Assembly (NCBI GenBank): GCA_938041335.1
Contig: CALIAF010000026.1
Coordinates: 1 to 64,000, forward strand
Direction: 5' to 3'
Origin: an uncultured Ulvibacter sp.
GTDB taxonomy: Bacteria > Bacteroidota > Bacteroidia > Flavobacteriales > Flavobacteriaceae
Length of the DNA stretch: 64,000 bases
The position numbers and the translations under genes are program-made. How positions within the stretch are numbered: position 1 is the first letter of the stretch; every line of letters starts with the position of its first letter. Under the pieces are notes generated by a model. It was not told the DNA's origin. It ran no database searches and worked only from the letters and a program-made list of their open reading frames with translations. Positions 53,546 to 62,091 of this stretch are shown one piece after another.

Positions 53546-55228
53546 TTAGTCTAATATTGTTTTTAACATTTTCTCAGTGATTAGGTATGTGGGTTTTACT
53601 CCTGTTGTCCCCAATCCACCAGAAGCTAAAGTGCTTCCTGTTTCTAATGGGTTATCACTAGCATAATAGGCATATAAAACCTTGACCTTTTTCTTAATGC
53701 TATTCCTTATTTTTGATGCTGCCTGAATTGCTTTTTGATAATGCGCCCCTTCCATTTCAAGACCAATTACATCCCACGTGGATGTATTGAAAAACTTCAA
53801 AATATCTCTGTTTTGTAAGGAAGTTCCCATCACAGAAATCATAGCTCCTGAACAAACATTTACATCATCATCAGCAAACATAGATTTCTTTAACTTATTT
53901 TTAAAGGGATAATTGTCTGCCGTACCCTCAAAGATATGTGCATTAGGGATCATTATATCTCCTTTACCTCCTTCTAAGATTCCTGCTTTTCCCATAATGC
54001 ATATAGAATCTACATTCATATAATGTGCTTTTTTACCATCCATAAATGGTTTGAGCAACTCATCCATAGTTTCATAAGCTTGTTCTCCAAAAGCATAATC
54101 CATAACCACTATTACTGGTTTTTCTTCCTTGGCTATTTCAGAAACAGATACATAACTTTCTGGCGGCAATAAGGCGGTATCAAAAATTTGCACATTAATA
54201 TTTGTTCCACTTTCGTCTTCAAGGTAGGTCATACCGTTTGCAACCGCTGCTTTTATTACTTTCTTTCTTAAAGGTCCATTGGTATTGTCGCTTAAAATCT
54301 CATACACCTCCATAGCCGTTTTCTTTTTAAGCTCGGTTTTTAGGGCTACTGGCGTAAATAGGGTGTTCATGACACTGTGCATGTTTGCGCTAATAATATG
54401 TAAAGGGCGCTCTAATAGACCTTTACTTTTTAAGGTCTCTTTAATTCTAATTGCCCAACGTTCTCCATGTATGTGATGTCCTAGTCGTTCTCGGAGCACC
54501 GGACTAAAAGTAATGACACGTTTGTTATCATTAAGCATCTCGTCTATAGCCAGTTTTCCTAGATAATAAATGATGTTTAAAAATCGGTTGCTGTCATTAG
54601 GCAGCGCAAAACTGCTATATACAGCAGATACCTCTTTAAAAGTTCTACCTAAAAAATTTGCTGTATGTGTGAGTGCAACCTCGCGTTCTTCTTGTGTAAG
54701 TTCTTCTTTTTTAAGTGCGGCTTGTTCTAGCTTTTTCCAGTCTCTCTTTAAAGTGCCTTTTTCGTTGACCACCACTCGCTTCATAATTTTATGCGACTCG
54801 ATGTATAAAAAAGTAAGATGGGTAAGAATGTCATAGATTTCTGATCGCCCTCTAGTGATCTCAATATTCATTTGCTCTTCATCTATACGATAGCAATTAC
54901 GTCGTCTTTTGGGTGGTACTATAGAAGTAAAGTGGCTGTTACCATACCCTTCATCACTAGTCAGGTTGATGTAGCGGCACTCTTCAATACCAAAGGGCAA
55001 GCGTTCAATCACGTATAGCAAACCTTGCAACTCTATCTTCTCCTCTGCGATAGAGCCGTAAATTTCAGGGCGCAAGGTTAAAAGAGATTCTCTTAATGAT
55101 TCTCCACTAACTCCCATGGGCTTATAAAAACCTCTATTAAAGAGGTGTCTCATGGTAATATAAAGGCGCTCAATGGCGCCGCTGCTCTCTTGAGCTCTTG
55201 TTCTATTGTGTGATTTTCCTTCTGTCAT
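53546..55228 (-). CDS. DUF6909-type protein with a nucleoside phosphorylase-like C-terminal part
   Basis: The 560-residue cytoplasmic protein has no signal or membrane segment. It matches, from memory, a conserved Bacteroidota family of unknown function (DUF6909). The first 290 residues are helical and charged. The C-terminal part (about 330-560) has features like AMP nucleosidase and other nucleoside phosphorylases: PNAHIFEGTADNYPF, GAMISVMGTSLQNRDI and GLEMEGAHY, the last resembling the ribose-binding Met-Glu. This link is my own reading. The start is ATG 55228; a TTG at 55237 is also open but lies within a perfect -7 element. It is followed closely by rfbB, with no evident functional link. 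Confidence 0.65.
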   Translation of the reverse strand: MTEGKSHNRTRAQESSGAIERLYITMRHLFNRGFYKPMGVSGESLRESLLTLRPEIYGSIAEEKIELQGLLYVIERLPFGIEECRYINLTSDEGYGNSHFTSIVPPKRRRNCYRIDEEQMNIEITRGRSEIYDILTHLTFLYIESHKIMKRVVVNEKGTLKRDWKKLEQAALKKEELTQEEREVALTHTANFLGRTFKEVSAVYSSFALPNDSNRFLNIIYYLGKLAIDEMLNDNKRVITFSPVLRERLGHHIHGERWAIRIKETLKSKGLLERPLHIISANMHSVMNTLFTPVALKTELKKKTAMEVYEILSDNTNGPLRKKVIKAAVANGMTYLEDESGTNINVQIFDTALLPPESYVSVSEIAKEEKPVIVVMDYAFGEQAYETMDELLKPFMDGKKAHYMNVDSICIMGKAGILEGGKGDIMIPNAHIFEGTADNYPFKNKLKKSMFADDDVNVCSGAMISVMGTSLQNRDILKFFNTSTWDVIGLEMEGAHYQKAIQAASKIRNSIKKKVKVLYAYYASDNPLETGSTLASGGLGTTGVKPTYLITEKMLKTILD

Positions 55229-55234
55229 ATACTG

Positions 55235-55242
55235 CAAAGATA
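55235..55242 (-). promoter_or_regulatory. -7 element directly before the DUF6909-type gene
   Basis: The minus strand reads TATCTTTG, a perfect TAnnTTTG, ending 6 bases before ATG 55228. Transcription would begin at or very near the start codon, so the message would be leaderless or nearly so. It may also be the promoter of the whole rhamnose/polysaccharide operon. Confidence 0.6.
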
Positions 55243-55317
55243 CAATTATTGCATTTTAAGTGCTAAAATGTTTGGTGCAGTGAAAAACAAATGTGCCATT
55301 ATATGACAACAATATTA

Positions 55318-56796
55318 TTACAGTTGATTCGCAATCTTACGATCATTAGACAAACGCGGCACCTTATTTTGCCCGCCTAATTTACCTTGTGATTTCATGT
55401 ATTGCTGAAATGCGCCACGCGCTAAGCTTGTTATTTTTAATGGCTGTAGCACCTTCCCTTTTATTAAATCATAATAATAGCTATTTTGAGTTTGCATAGA
55501 TTGATCCATAAAATCTGTGACGGCCTTCAGGTCTTTTGGGGTCTCTTCAAACTCAATAAGCCATTCATGATAAGGGAGCTGGTCATTCACTTCTAGCTGC
55601 GGTGCCACCGTAAATTCTGAAATGCTAAAACTAAAAGCATCCATGGCTGCTGCCATCGCTTGCTCCACTTCTTTGCCAATCACGTGCTCACCAAAGGCCG
55701 AAATAAAATGCTTTATCCTTCCTGAAACCACTAGTCTGTATGGCTTCAATGAGGTAAACATCACGGTATCGCCTATATTATAACACCACAATCCAGCATT
55801 TGAAGTAATAAGCAACACATAATTTACGCCTACTTCTACTTCACCTATGGTTACTCGTTTTGGCGTTTCAGTAAAAAAATCATCTGCTTTTACAAACTCA
55901 TAAAACATCCCACTGTCTAACTGCAGCAACAGTCCTTTTTCTTTCTGCGTATCTTGAAAAGCAAAAAACCCTTCACTTGCAGGAAACAACTCAATACTAT
56001 CTACTTTACGACCTATAAGCGCCTCAAATTTTGCGCGATAAGGCTCATAATTTACTCCGCCATAAATAAATAGCTCAAAGCCTTTAAAAAGGTCCCCTAC
56101 TTTTTTATCTGTTGCAGTATTTAATCGCTCAAAATACATCTGTACCCAAGAAGGAATCCCGCTAATCACGGTCATATCTTCTGTCTTGGTTTCTTCTACA
56201 ATCGCATCTACTTTGGTCTCCCAGTCGTCAATACAATTGGTTTCCCAAGTTGGCATTCTGTTTTTCATGAGGTAGCTAGGTACATAATGCGCTACAATGC
56301 CCGAAAGTCTTCCTAATCCAATCCCGTTTTTTTCGGTCATCTCTGGGCTGCCTTGCAAGAAAATCATCTTTCCATTTACAAAATCTGCTTTACCTGTTTC
56401 GTGAATGTAGCAAAGAATGGCGTTTCGTGCTGCTTTAATATGCGTAGGCATCGACTCCTTTGTGAGCGGAATATACTTTGCACCACTTGTTGTGCCACTT
56501 GTCTTTGCAAAATATAGCGGTTTTCCGGGCCATAAAACATCTTCTTTGCCGGCAACCACTTGATCCACGTAAGGGCGCAGCTGCTCATAATCACGAATAG
56601 GGACTTGCTTCACAAAATCTGCGTGCGTTTTAATTTGAGAAAAGTGATGGTCTTGCCCAAATTGTGTGTCTTCGGCAGATTTCAGTAATGATAAAAAAAC
56701 TTTGTGCTGGGTCGCCACAGGATTGTCCATCCATTTTTTCATTTTACGGACTACCACGCGAGCAAATATTTTTGCGCCAAAAGATTTTAAGGACAT
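55318..56796 (-). CDS. GH3 auxin-responsive-family adenylate-forming protein
   Basis: The 492-residue protein belongs to the GH3 family, named after plant auxin-amino acid synthetases. Motifs are KTSGTTSGAKYIPLTKES (ATP loop, about 109-126), ELFPASEGFFAFQ (about 270-282) and VSGRIKHFISAFGEHV. Bacterial GH3 proteins are adenylate-forming enzymes that probably join an acyl acid to an amine; their substrates are unknown. The gene sits beside M23, tatA, DUF4837, mltD and pgk, an order I recall as common in Flavobacteriaceae. It is cytoplasmic. It has nothing to do with glycoside hydrolase family 3 despite the name. Confidence 0.9.
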   Translation of the reverse strand: MSLKSFGAKIFARVVVRKMKKWMDNPVATQHKVFLSLLKSAEDTQFGQDHHFSQIKTHADFVKQVPIRDYEQLRPYVDQVVAGKEDVLWPGKPLYFAKTSGTTSGAKYIPLTKESMPTHIKAARNAILCYIHETGKADFVNGKMIFLQGSPEMTEKNGIGLGRLSGIVAHYVPSYLMKNRMPTWETNCIDDWETKVDAIVEETKTEDMTVISGIPSWVQMYFERLNTATDKKVGDLFKGFELFIYGGVNYEPYRAKFEALIGRKVDSIELFPASEGFFAFQDTQKEKGLLLQLDSGMFYEFVKADDFFTETPKRVTIGEVEVGVNYVLLITSNAGLWCYNIGDTVMFTSLKPYRLVVSGRIKHFISAFGEHVIGKEVEQAMAAAMDAFSFSISEFTVAPQLEVNDQLPYHEWLIEFEETPKDLKAVTDFMDQSMQTQNSYYYDLIKGKVLQPLKITSLARGAFQQYMKSQGKLGGQNKVPRLSNDRKIANQL

Positions 56797-56830
56797 TTAA
56801 TGTTGTTGTTTATGTATTTAATACCTCAAT

Positions 56831-56849
56831 CTGAGCGCAACCGAAACGC
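56831..56849. repeat. Degenerate REP-like fragment at the M23 gene end
   Basis: CTGAGCGCAACCGAAACGC resembles the CTGAGCGCAGTCGAAG palindromic repeat type. It touches the stop codon of the M23 peptidase gene (TAG, 56851-56849). This is a second case in the window of such a repeat at the very end of a gene. Confidence 0.4.
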
Positions 56850-57715
56850 TACTCAAAATCAATAAAATTAGTAGGATCCATCGGTACACCATCCATCCAT
56901 AGCTCAAAATGCAAGTGAGGCCCTGTACTTAATTCTCCCGTGTTTCCGGCAATGGCAATCACTTCTCCAGCCTTCACTAAATCGCCTTGAGTTTTTAATA
57001 ACGATGCATTATGTTTATACGCGCTAATAAAATTATTGGAGTGTTTTAAAATGATCACATAGCCAGTGTCTGCCGTCCATTCTGCAAATATAACGGTACC
57101 GTCTGCTGCAGCCTTAATGGGTGCATCTTTTATAGTCACGACATCTACGGCATAATGTTTTTCTTCTGGTTTAAACCCGTCAGATATAGTTCCTTTTACG
57201 GGTGTCGAGAAGGCAAAATTTGCCACCGAAACGTCAGTTAGTGGGTTATACTTATCTTCTTGGTCAACGCGATCTCTTAACGCTAAATCTCGCTGCGAGG
57301 CATTTAAATCTACATCGCTTGCTTCTAGTTTTGCCGCTTCTACAATGCTGTCTTTATTAAACTGTACCGTTTTTACATCGCCAGACAGCACTTTTCTTAT
57401 GGACGAAATGTATTGCTGATTGACCTTAATTTGCTGTCGTAAAGAATCTGCGGTAAATTGAAGCGAGGTCGCTTGCTTTTTTAACGAGGTAGAGGAGTAC
57501 CCAGGAATGTATTCTCTTAAGGGTGTAAATGCAATAAAAAGTGTCGTAATACCAATTAAAAATAGTGCGGCCAGAATACTGAAAACAAAAACATTAAGCC
57601 TATTGAGTTTAAACGAAAAACGTTCCTCAAAGGTGTTTTCATTGAGCACCACCAGTCTATAGGTGTGGAGCAATTTCTTTTTAAAGTTTTTTCGTCTTTT
57701 TTCTTTGTCTGCCAT
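56849..57715 (-). CDS. M23-family (LytM) metallopeptidase, membrane-anchored
   Basis: The 288-residue protein has a short cytoplasmic tail, one membrane helix (about 40-62), a coiled coil (about 75-105) and a C-terminal LytM domain with HYAVDVVTIKDAPIKAAADG and GPHLHFELWMDG. The zinc ligands appear as H-x-x-x-D (in KHYAVD) and HLHFE, so it is probably an active cell wall endopeptidase or its regulator. A reading frame opens 12 codons earlier, but ATG 57715 fits homologues (MADKEKRRKNF). CAAATATA upstream gives a perfect -7 (57756-57749). It is divergent from tatA. Confidence 0.92.
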   Translation of the reverse strand: MADKEKRRKNFKKKLLHTYRLVVLNENTFEERFSFKLNRLNVFVFSILAALFLIGITTLFIAFTPLREYIPGYSSTSLKKQATSLQFTADSLRQQIKVNQQYISSIRKVLSGDVKTVQFNKDSIVEAAKLEASDVDLNASQRDLALRDRVDQEDKYNPLTDVSVANFAFSTPVKGTISDGFKPEEKHYAVDVVTIKDAPIKAAADGTVIFAEWTADTGYVIILKHSNNFISAYKHNASLLKTQGDLVKAGEVIAIAGNTGELSTGPHLHFELWMDGVPMDPTNFIDFE

Positions 57716-57796
57716 ATTTACACGGAGATGCTTGCCAACATTAATAAACAAATATAATGCAAATGCTGCTGCGTTGCTAAACTCCTTCTTAAAACG

Positions 57797-57825
57797 TTGT
57801 ATCTGCTAATTTCTTGTTACCTTTG
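57797..57825 (+). promoter_or_regulatory. tatA promoter
   Basis: TTG (57797-57799), an 18-bp spacer and TACCTTTG (57818-57825) form a full consensus Bacteroidota promoter. The tatA ATG follows 18 bp later. Confidence 0.8.
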
Positions 57826-57843
57826 TCATATAATTCTATTACT

Positions 57844-58023
57844 ATGACAGCATTATTTATTCCCTTAGCAATAGGGCCTTGGCAGATCGCCTTAATCGTA
57901 TTAGCCGTATTACTTCTTTTTGGAGGTAAAAAAATACCAGAATTGATGCGCGGCCTTGGTAGCGGAATCAAAGAATTTAAAGATGCCTCAAAAGAGGAGG
58001 AAGAGGAGAAGAAGATAGATTAA
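57844..58023 (+). CDS. tatA: Sec-independent protein translocase TatA/TatE
   Basis: The 59-residue protein has one membrane helix (about 11-27, [15 protein letters not shown]), the [20 protein letters not shown] hinge and amphipathic helix, and a highly charged tail. TatA forms the pore of the twin-arginine pathway for folded proteins. The frame is open ten codons upstream, but ATG 57844 follows a full promoter and matches known TatA ends. It is a single-gene unit followed by a strong terminator. Confidence 0.94.
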   Translation: MTALFIPLAIGPWQIALIVLAVLLLFGGKKIPELMRGLGSGIKEFKDASKEEEEEKKID

Positions 58024-58052
58024 GTTTTTCTTTTACTTCGGAAACGTTATTT

Positions 58053-58094
58053 AAAAAAGACCCAATAGGCAATGTTGCTTATTGGGTCTTTTTT
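58053..58094. terminator. Bidirectional intrinsic terminator between tatA and the DUF4837 gene
   Basis: AAAAAAGACCCAATA pairs perfectly with TATTGGGTCTTTTTT (15 bp), and the inner part continues with GCAA/TTGC. Six T residues end the stem on both strands, so it serves both convergent genes. Confidence 0.93.
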
Positions 58095-58125
58095 GCGTTA
58101 ATTATTACATACGAATTACTGCTTT

Positions 58126-59115
58126 TTACTTTTCCTCCATATGCTTCAGCTTTGCAGATTTCAAAATAGAAATCAGCTCAAACTGTAAGTCTCTTTTCTC
58201 TTCTGAGGGCGCATAAACAAAACCTTCTAGTATTAGCCATCTCTTGTTTGCCTCATCCAATACAGCATAATTTACAAAAGGCCCAGCCATATATTGATCT
58301 TTTACTTCCCAGATTCCCTTAGTCACAAACATAAATTTACCGTCCAATTCTTTCTCAAAAAGGTAAGGAGCATAAGCACCTTCTGTAATGTACATGCCGC
58401 CTTCTTCTACGGGCATCAACTGTGCTCCAGTAGTGTCTCGCATTTTAATAATATCTGCAACAGCACTGTCTTTTCTAATGGTGTTTAACGGTACTTCATA
58501 TACAATGATGTTAGTACTACCAGACTTCAGATTTTTACGAAGCCAGAAAAAATCATCATTCTCTCTCACAAAACGATACGCTGAAGGTATTTTCATAGAT
58601 ACACCCATTTTTTTAACCAAGCTTTCTACTGGTAACGATTGAATTCTAGTTCGCCTTTGGCGCTCCTTAATTTCTGTTTCTTTAAAACTTTCAATGATAG
58701 ACTCACTATTTTCATCTAATATTTTTACAAGCCCTTCTTCTGTTAAAGCCTCTACAACAGCACCCATTTGAGGGCGTGCATACGCATCCTTATTTAGACC
58801 TGCTTTTTCTTCATCACCAATACTCACGTGTAAGAATAAGCGAGAGGAGCGCGCAAAACCTGTAAAGGCTTCTGGCGTCATCTGCCGCATACTAAACAAG
58901 GGCTCATCTTGCGGCAAACCATCTGTAGGCGCAGCAAAACGTTCTCTTATAATTTCGCCTACAGGGCCATTCCAAAGCTCGTTGTCTATAACTAACTGTA
59001 AGTTATTAATGTTCCCAACAGAATCTTTGAGAATTCTTTTTGTTTTTTTATCCCCGTCACAAGATGTGAGAGTAAGAACGAAAAGCGTAATGCAGGCGAG
59101 AAATATGTTTTTCAT
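58126..59115 (-). CDS. DUF4837-family lipoprotein
   Basis: The 329-residue protein has a lipoprotein signal (MKNIFLACITLFVLTLTSC, Cys 19) and a soluble body that matches, from memory, the DUF4837 family of Bacteroidota. Its function is not known. Segments such as GNINNLQLVIDNELWNGPVG and WLILEGFVYAPSEEKRD are typical of the family. Frame opens 16 codons earlier, but ATG 59115 fits the signal peptide. It lies 77 bp after the lytic transglycosylase gene and converges with tatA. The conserved neighbours hint at a role in the cell envelope. Confidence 0.8.
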   Translation of the reverse strand: MKNIFLACITLFVLTLTSCDGDKKTKRILKDSVGNINNLQLVIDNELWNGPVGEIIRERFAAPTDGLPQDEPLFSMRQMTPEAFTGFARSSRLFLHVSIGDEEKAGLNKDAYARPQMGAVVEALTEEGLVKILDENSESIIESFKETEIKERQRRTRIQSLPVESLVKKMGVSMKIPSAYRFVRENDDFFWLRKNLKSGSTNIIVYEVPLNTIRKDSAVADIIKMRDTTGAQLMPVEEGGMYITEGAYAPYLFEKELDGKFMFVTKGIWEVKDQYMAGPFVNYAVLDEANKRWLILEGFVYAPSEEKRDLQFELISILKSAKLKHMEEK

Positions 59116-59192
59116 AATGATGGTGTTTTGATATTTGGTCTGTTTTTGTGCTTTGACTCCCAATGCTCAGGGACAGAAAGACAGGGTTGATT

Positions 59193-60800
59193 TTAATCTG
59201 ATACAACTAACTTCATCCCAATTTTCAAATTATTGTTACTAATATCGTTCCACTTTTTAATTTTATCAACCGTTACTCCGTCATATTTTTGAGCGATCGT
59301 CCATAAAGAATCTCCACTGGCCACGGTATACACCTTTTTACCGGTCATGTCAATTATTTTTTTTGACTTTGAAGAGCCCCCTCCGCTAGATGCTGGTAAT
59401 TTTCTTGGGTGTACCGTGAGTCTTTGCCCTATTTTTAGATTATTACTTCTTAGGTTATTCCATCTCTTTAGGTTTCTTACTGAAACGCCATACTTATCTG
59501 CAATTTTACCTAAATAATCCCCACTCTTAACACGATAACGTACTTGAGAACTTTGTTCTAATAACTCTGGAAGTGGCTTTTCTTTTTTGTCAAATTCTGC
59601 CTGAGCAAACGCATAAACTGCTGCCTCATTATTCACAAAAACTCCTGCTTGATCTATAGGTAATCTCAAGTAATACTGCTCGTCTTTTACATAAGGAATC
59701 ACACCTAATTTATACGACGGGTTTAAGAATTCTATCTCTTCAATGGGCAGGTTTGTGACTGTTGCAATCTGATCAAAGCTAACTTGTTTTTTTATGTGAA
59801 TCGTATCTGTGGCTATAAACGGATATCGCGGTCCATTGCTTTTAAAACCGTGTTCCTCTGCGTATTCAAAAATGTACATGGTGGCTAAAAAAGCAGGCAC
59901 ATAACCTGCTGTTTCACGTGGAAGATGTGGCCTAATATTCCAGTAATTTTTGCGCCCTCCAGAACGACGTATCGCTTTAGACACATTACCTGGGCCAGAG
60001 TTATAAGCTGCTAGTGCTAAATCCCAATCGCCAAGTCGTGCGTATAGACTATTTAAATATTTGCTCGCTGCTTCTGTAGCAAGTAAGGGGTCGCTACGCT
60101 CGTCTACATAACTATTTACATCAAGATCGAACATTTTACCAGTTGCAAACATAAATTGCCATAGCCCTGTGGCGCCCACTCTTGATTGCGCTCTAGGGTC
60201 CAGTGCCGACTCTACAATAGCAAGATATTTCATCTCTAAAGGGAGATTATAGCGGTCTAATGTTTCTTCAAACATGGGAAAGTAGTAATCGCTAAGTGCC
60301 ATTAATCGACCCATAGCGGTTCTTCTATTTTTTAAATAATTTTTAATAACACTTTCTAGCTGCGGATTGTACTCTACAGTAAAGGGGGTTCTTGCGTCTA
60401 GATCTTTTAATCGTTGTTTTAATATTTCCGTAGGTAACTCCTCATAGGCAACAGGCACATAGGTTTGTAGCTCGATGGCCCCATACATTTCTTCAAAACG
60501 GTTGCTACTATAGAGTTCTGCCAGCCACATGCTATCTATCTTACGAGCCATAGCCATATCTGCAAGTGTGAATTCTGGAGTGCCTAACCCAATAGTAGTT
60601 GGCACAATAACTTGTGTGTCTGGTGTTGACAATAAAATTGTGTCATTAATAACAGTGGTACCTCTCTCTACCTTTAAGATGGTGCCTGCTTTAATCGTGT
60701 CTAAAGCAGATTGACTATACGTGCTATCTATGGAAATAGGTGTTTGCGCGACACTAGCTAGCGACACTAAACAACAATAAAAAAAGAATGTGTTTTTCAA
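59193..60800 (-). CDS. mltD: LysM-containing lytic transglycosylase (MltD-like)
   Basis: The 535-residue protein has a signal peptide (1-19), an SLT transglycosylase domain (about 180-335: catalytic Glu in YLAIVESALDP, then SRVGATGLWQFM and AAYNSGPGNV) and two LysM peptidoglycan-binding repeats (about 425-468 and 490-534). It cleaves glycan strands to 1,6-anhydromuropeptides. Start is TTG 60800, four bases after the pgk stop; no ATG precedes the signal. It is co-transcribed with pgk. Confidence 0.93.
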   Translation of the reverse strand: MKNTFFFYCCLVSLASVAQTPISIDSTYSQSALDTIKAGTILKVERGTTVINDTILLSTPDTQVIVPTTIGLGTPEFTLADMAMARKIDSMWLAELYSSNRFEEMYGAIELQTYVPVAYEELPTEILKQRLKDLDARTPFTVEYNPQLESVIKNYLKNRRTAMGRLMALSDYYFPMFEETLDRYNLPLEMKYLAIVESALDPRAQSRVGATGLWQFMFATGKMFDLDVNSYVDERSDPLLATEAASKYLNSLYARLGDWDLALAAYNSGPGNVSKAIRRSGGRKNYWNIRPHLPRETAGYVPAFLATMYIFEYAEEHGFKSNGPRYPFIATDTIHIKKQVSFDQIATVTNLPIEEIEFLNPSYKLGVIPYVKDEQYYLRLPIDQAGVFVNNEAAVYAFAQAEFDKKEKPLPELLEQSSQVRYRVKSGDYLGKIADKYGVSVRNLKRWNNLRSNNLKIGQRLTVHPRKLPASSGGGSSKSKKIIDMTGKKVYTVASGDSLWTIAQKYDGVTVDKIKKWNDISNNNLKIGMKLVVSD

Positions 60801-60804
60801 AAAA

Positions 60805-62001
60805 TCAAATGTTTAAGTCTTGCATTGCTTTAATTCCTGGGAGCACTTTTCCTTCAAGCATTTCTAGCATAGCACCGCCTCCGGTAGATACATAGCTTAC
60901 TTTTTTACTCAGGTTAAATTGCTTTACGGCTGCCACAGAATCTCCTCCTCCTACTAGAGAGAACGCGCCATTTTTAGTAGCTTCTGCTATAGCATTACCT
61001 AAATGTATGGTGCCTTTTGCAAATGGTTCCATCTCAAAAACACCTACGGGTCCATTCCATAGAATAGTCTTAGACTTTAAGATAACTTCTTTAAAGTTAT
61101 CGTTTGTAAAGTCGCCGGTATCAAGGCCCATCCATCCCTCTGGTATTTCGGCAGAATTCGCCATTTCTGTTGAGGCAAACTCAGAAAAACTATTTGCAAT
61201 CACAGCGTCTACGGGTAAATGAACTTCAACCCCTTTTTCTTTTGCCTTTTCAAGGATTTCTAATGCTAATTCTTGCTTGTCGTCTTCTACTAAAGAGCTT
61301 CCTATCTCGCCACCCTGTGCTTTGATAAATGTAAATGCCATCCCTCCGCCTATTATTAAGTGGTCTATTTTATCAAGGATACTCTCTAAAACTGTAATTT
61401 TTGAAGACACTTTTGCTCCTCCAATAATGGCCGTAACGGGTCTCTCGCTATCTGTCAATACTTTTTTTACGTTTTCAATTTCTGATGCCAATAACAACCC
61501 AAGGCATTTGGTATCTGGGAAAAATTCGGCAATAATAGCGGTAGAAGCATGTGCTCTATGGGCAGTGCCAAATGCATCATTTACATAAATATCTCCAAGA
61601 TTTGCTAAGGCCGCTGCAAAATCTCTGTTACCGGCTGTTTCTTCTTGATGATAACGCAGGTTTTCTAGTAATAAGATTTCGCCTACTCCTAAGGCTGAAA
61701 CCGCTTCTTCTGCTTTGGTCCCAATACAATCTTCTGAGAACTTAATGTGAACACCTAACATTTCCGAAGCCTTTTTTATAATGTGCTTTAATGAAAATTC
61801 AGGTTCATTATTTTTAGGCCGACCCAGGTGGGACATTAGCACACAACTACCTCCATCTTCTAGTATTTTATAAATGGTAGGTTTTGCTGCTTCAATACGA
61901 GTCGCGTCTGTTACCTCCATATCATCATTTAGCGGGACATTAAAGTCCACCCGAATGATCGCTTTTTTGCCATTGAAATTAAAGTCGTTTACCGTTTTCA
62001 T
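60805..62001 (-). CDS. pgk: Phosphoglycerate kinase
   Basis: The 398-residue protein has RVDFNVPLNDDMEVTDATRIEA (split here around the substrate Arg and Asp), SHLGRPKN, and GGGDSVAAVKQF for ATP binding near the C-terminus. It converts 1,3-bisphosphoglycerate and ADP to 3-phosphoglycerate and ATP in glycolysis. Size is normal. Upstream, TAGATTTG (62049-62042) and TATCTTTA (62028-62021) are candidate -7 elements on the minus strand; the gene is divergent from holB with a 90-bp gap. Confidence 0.97.
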   Translation of the reverse strand: MKTVNDFNFNGKKAIIRVDFNVPLNDDMEVTDATRIEAAKPTIYKILEDGGSCVLMSHLGRPKNNEPEFSLKHIIKKASEMLGVHIKFSEDCIGTKAEEAVSALGVGEILLLENLRYHQEETAGNRDFAAALANLGDIYVNDAFGTAHRAHASTAIIAEFFPDTKCLGLLLASEIENVKKVLTDSERPVTAIIGGAKVSSKITVLESILDKIDHLIIGGGMAFTFIKAQGGEIGSSLVEDDKQELALEILEKAKEKGVEVHLPVDAVIANSFSEFASTEMANSAEIPEGWMGLDTGDFTNDNFKEVILKSKTILWNGPVGVFEMEPFAKGTIHLGNAIAEATKNGAFSLVGGGDSVAAVKQFNLSKKVSYVSTGGGAMLEMLEGKVLPGIKAMQDLNI

Positions 62002-62091
62002 GTTCGTTTTTATTGAGTGCTAAAGATACATTTTTTGCCATCAAATCTACAAACGAGTTTCGCTGCTTATTTTGTTATGAATTGATTAGTT

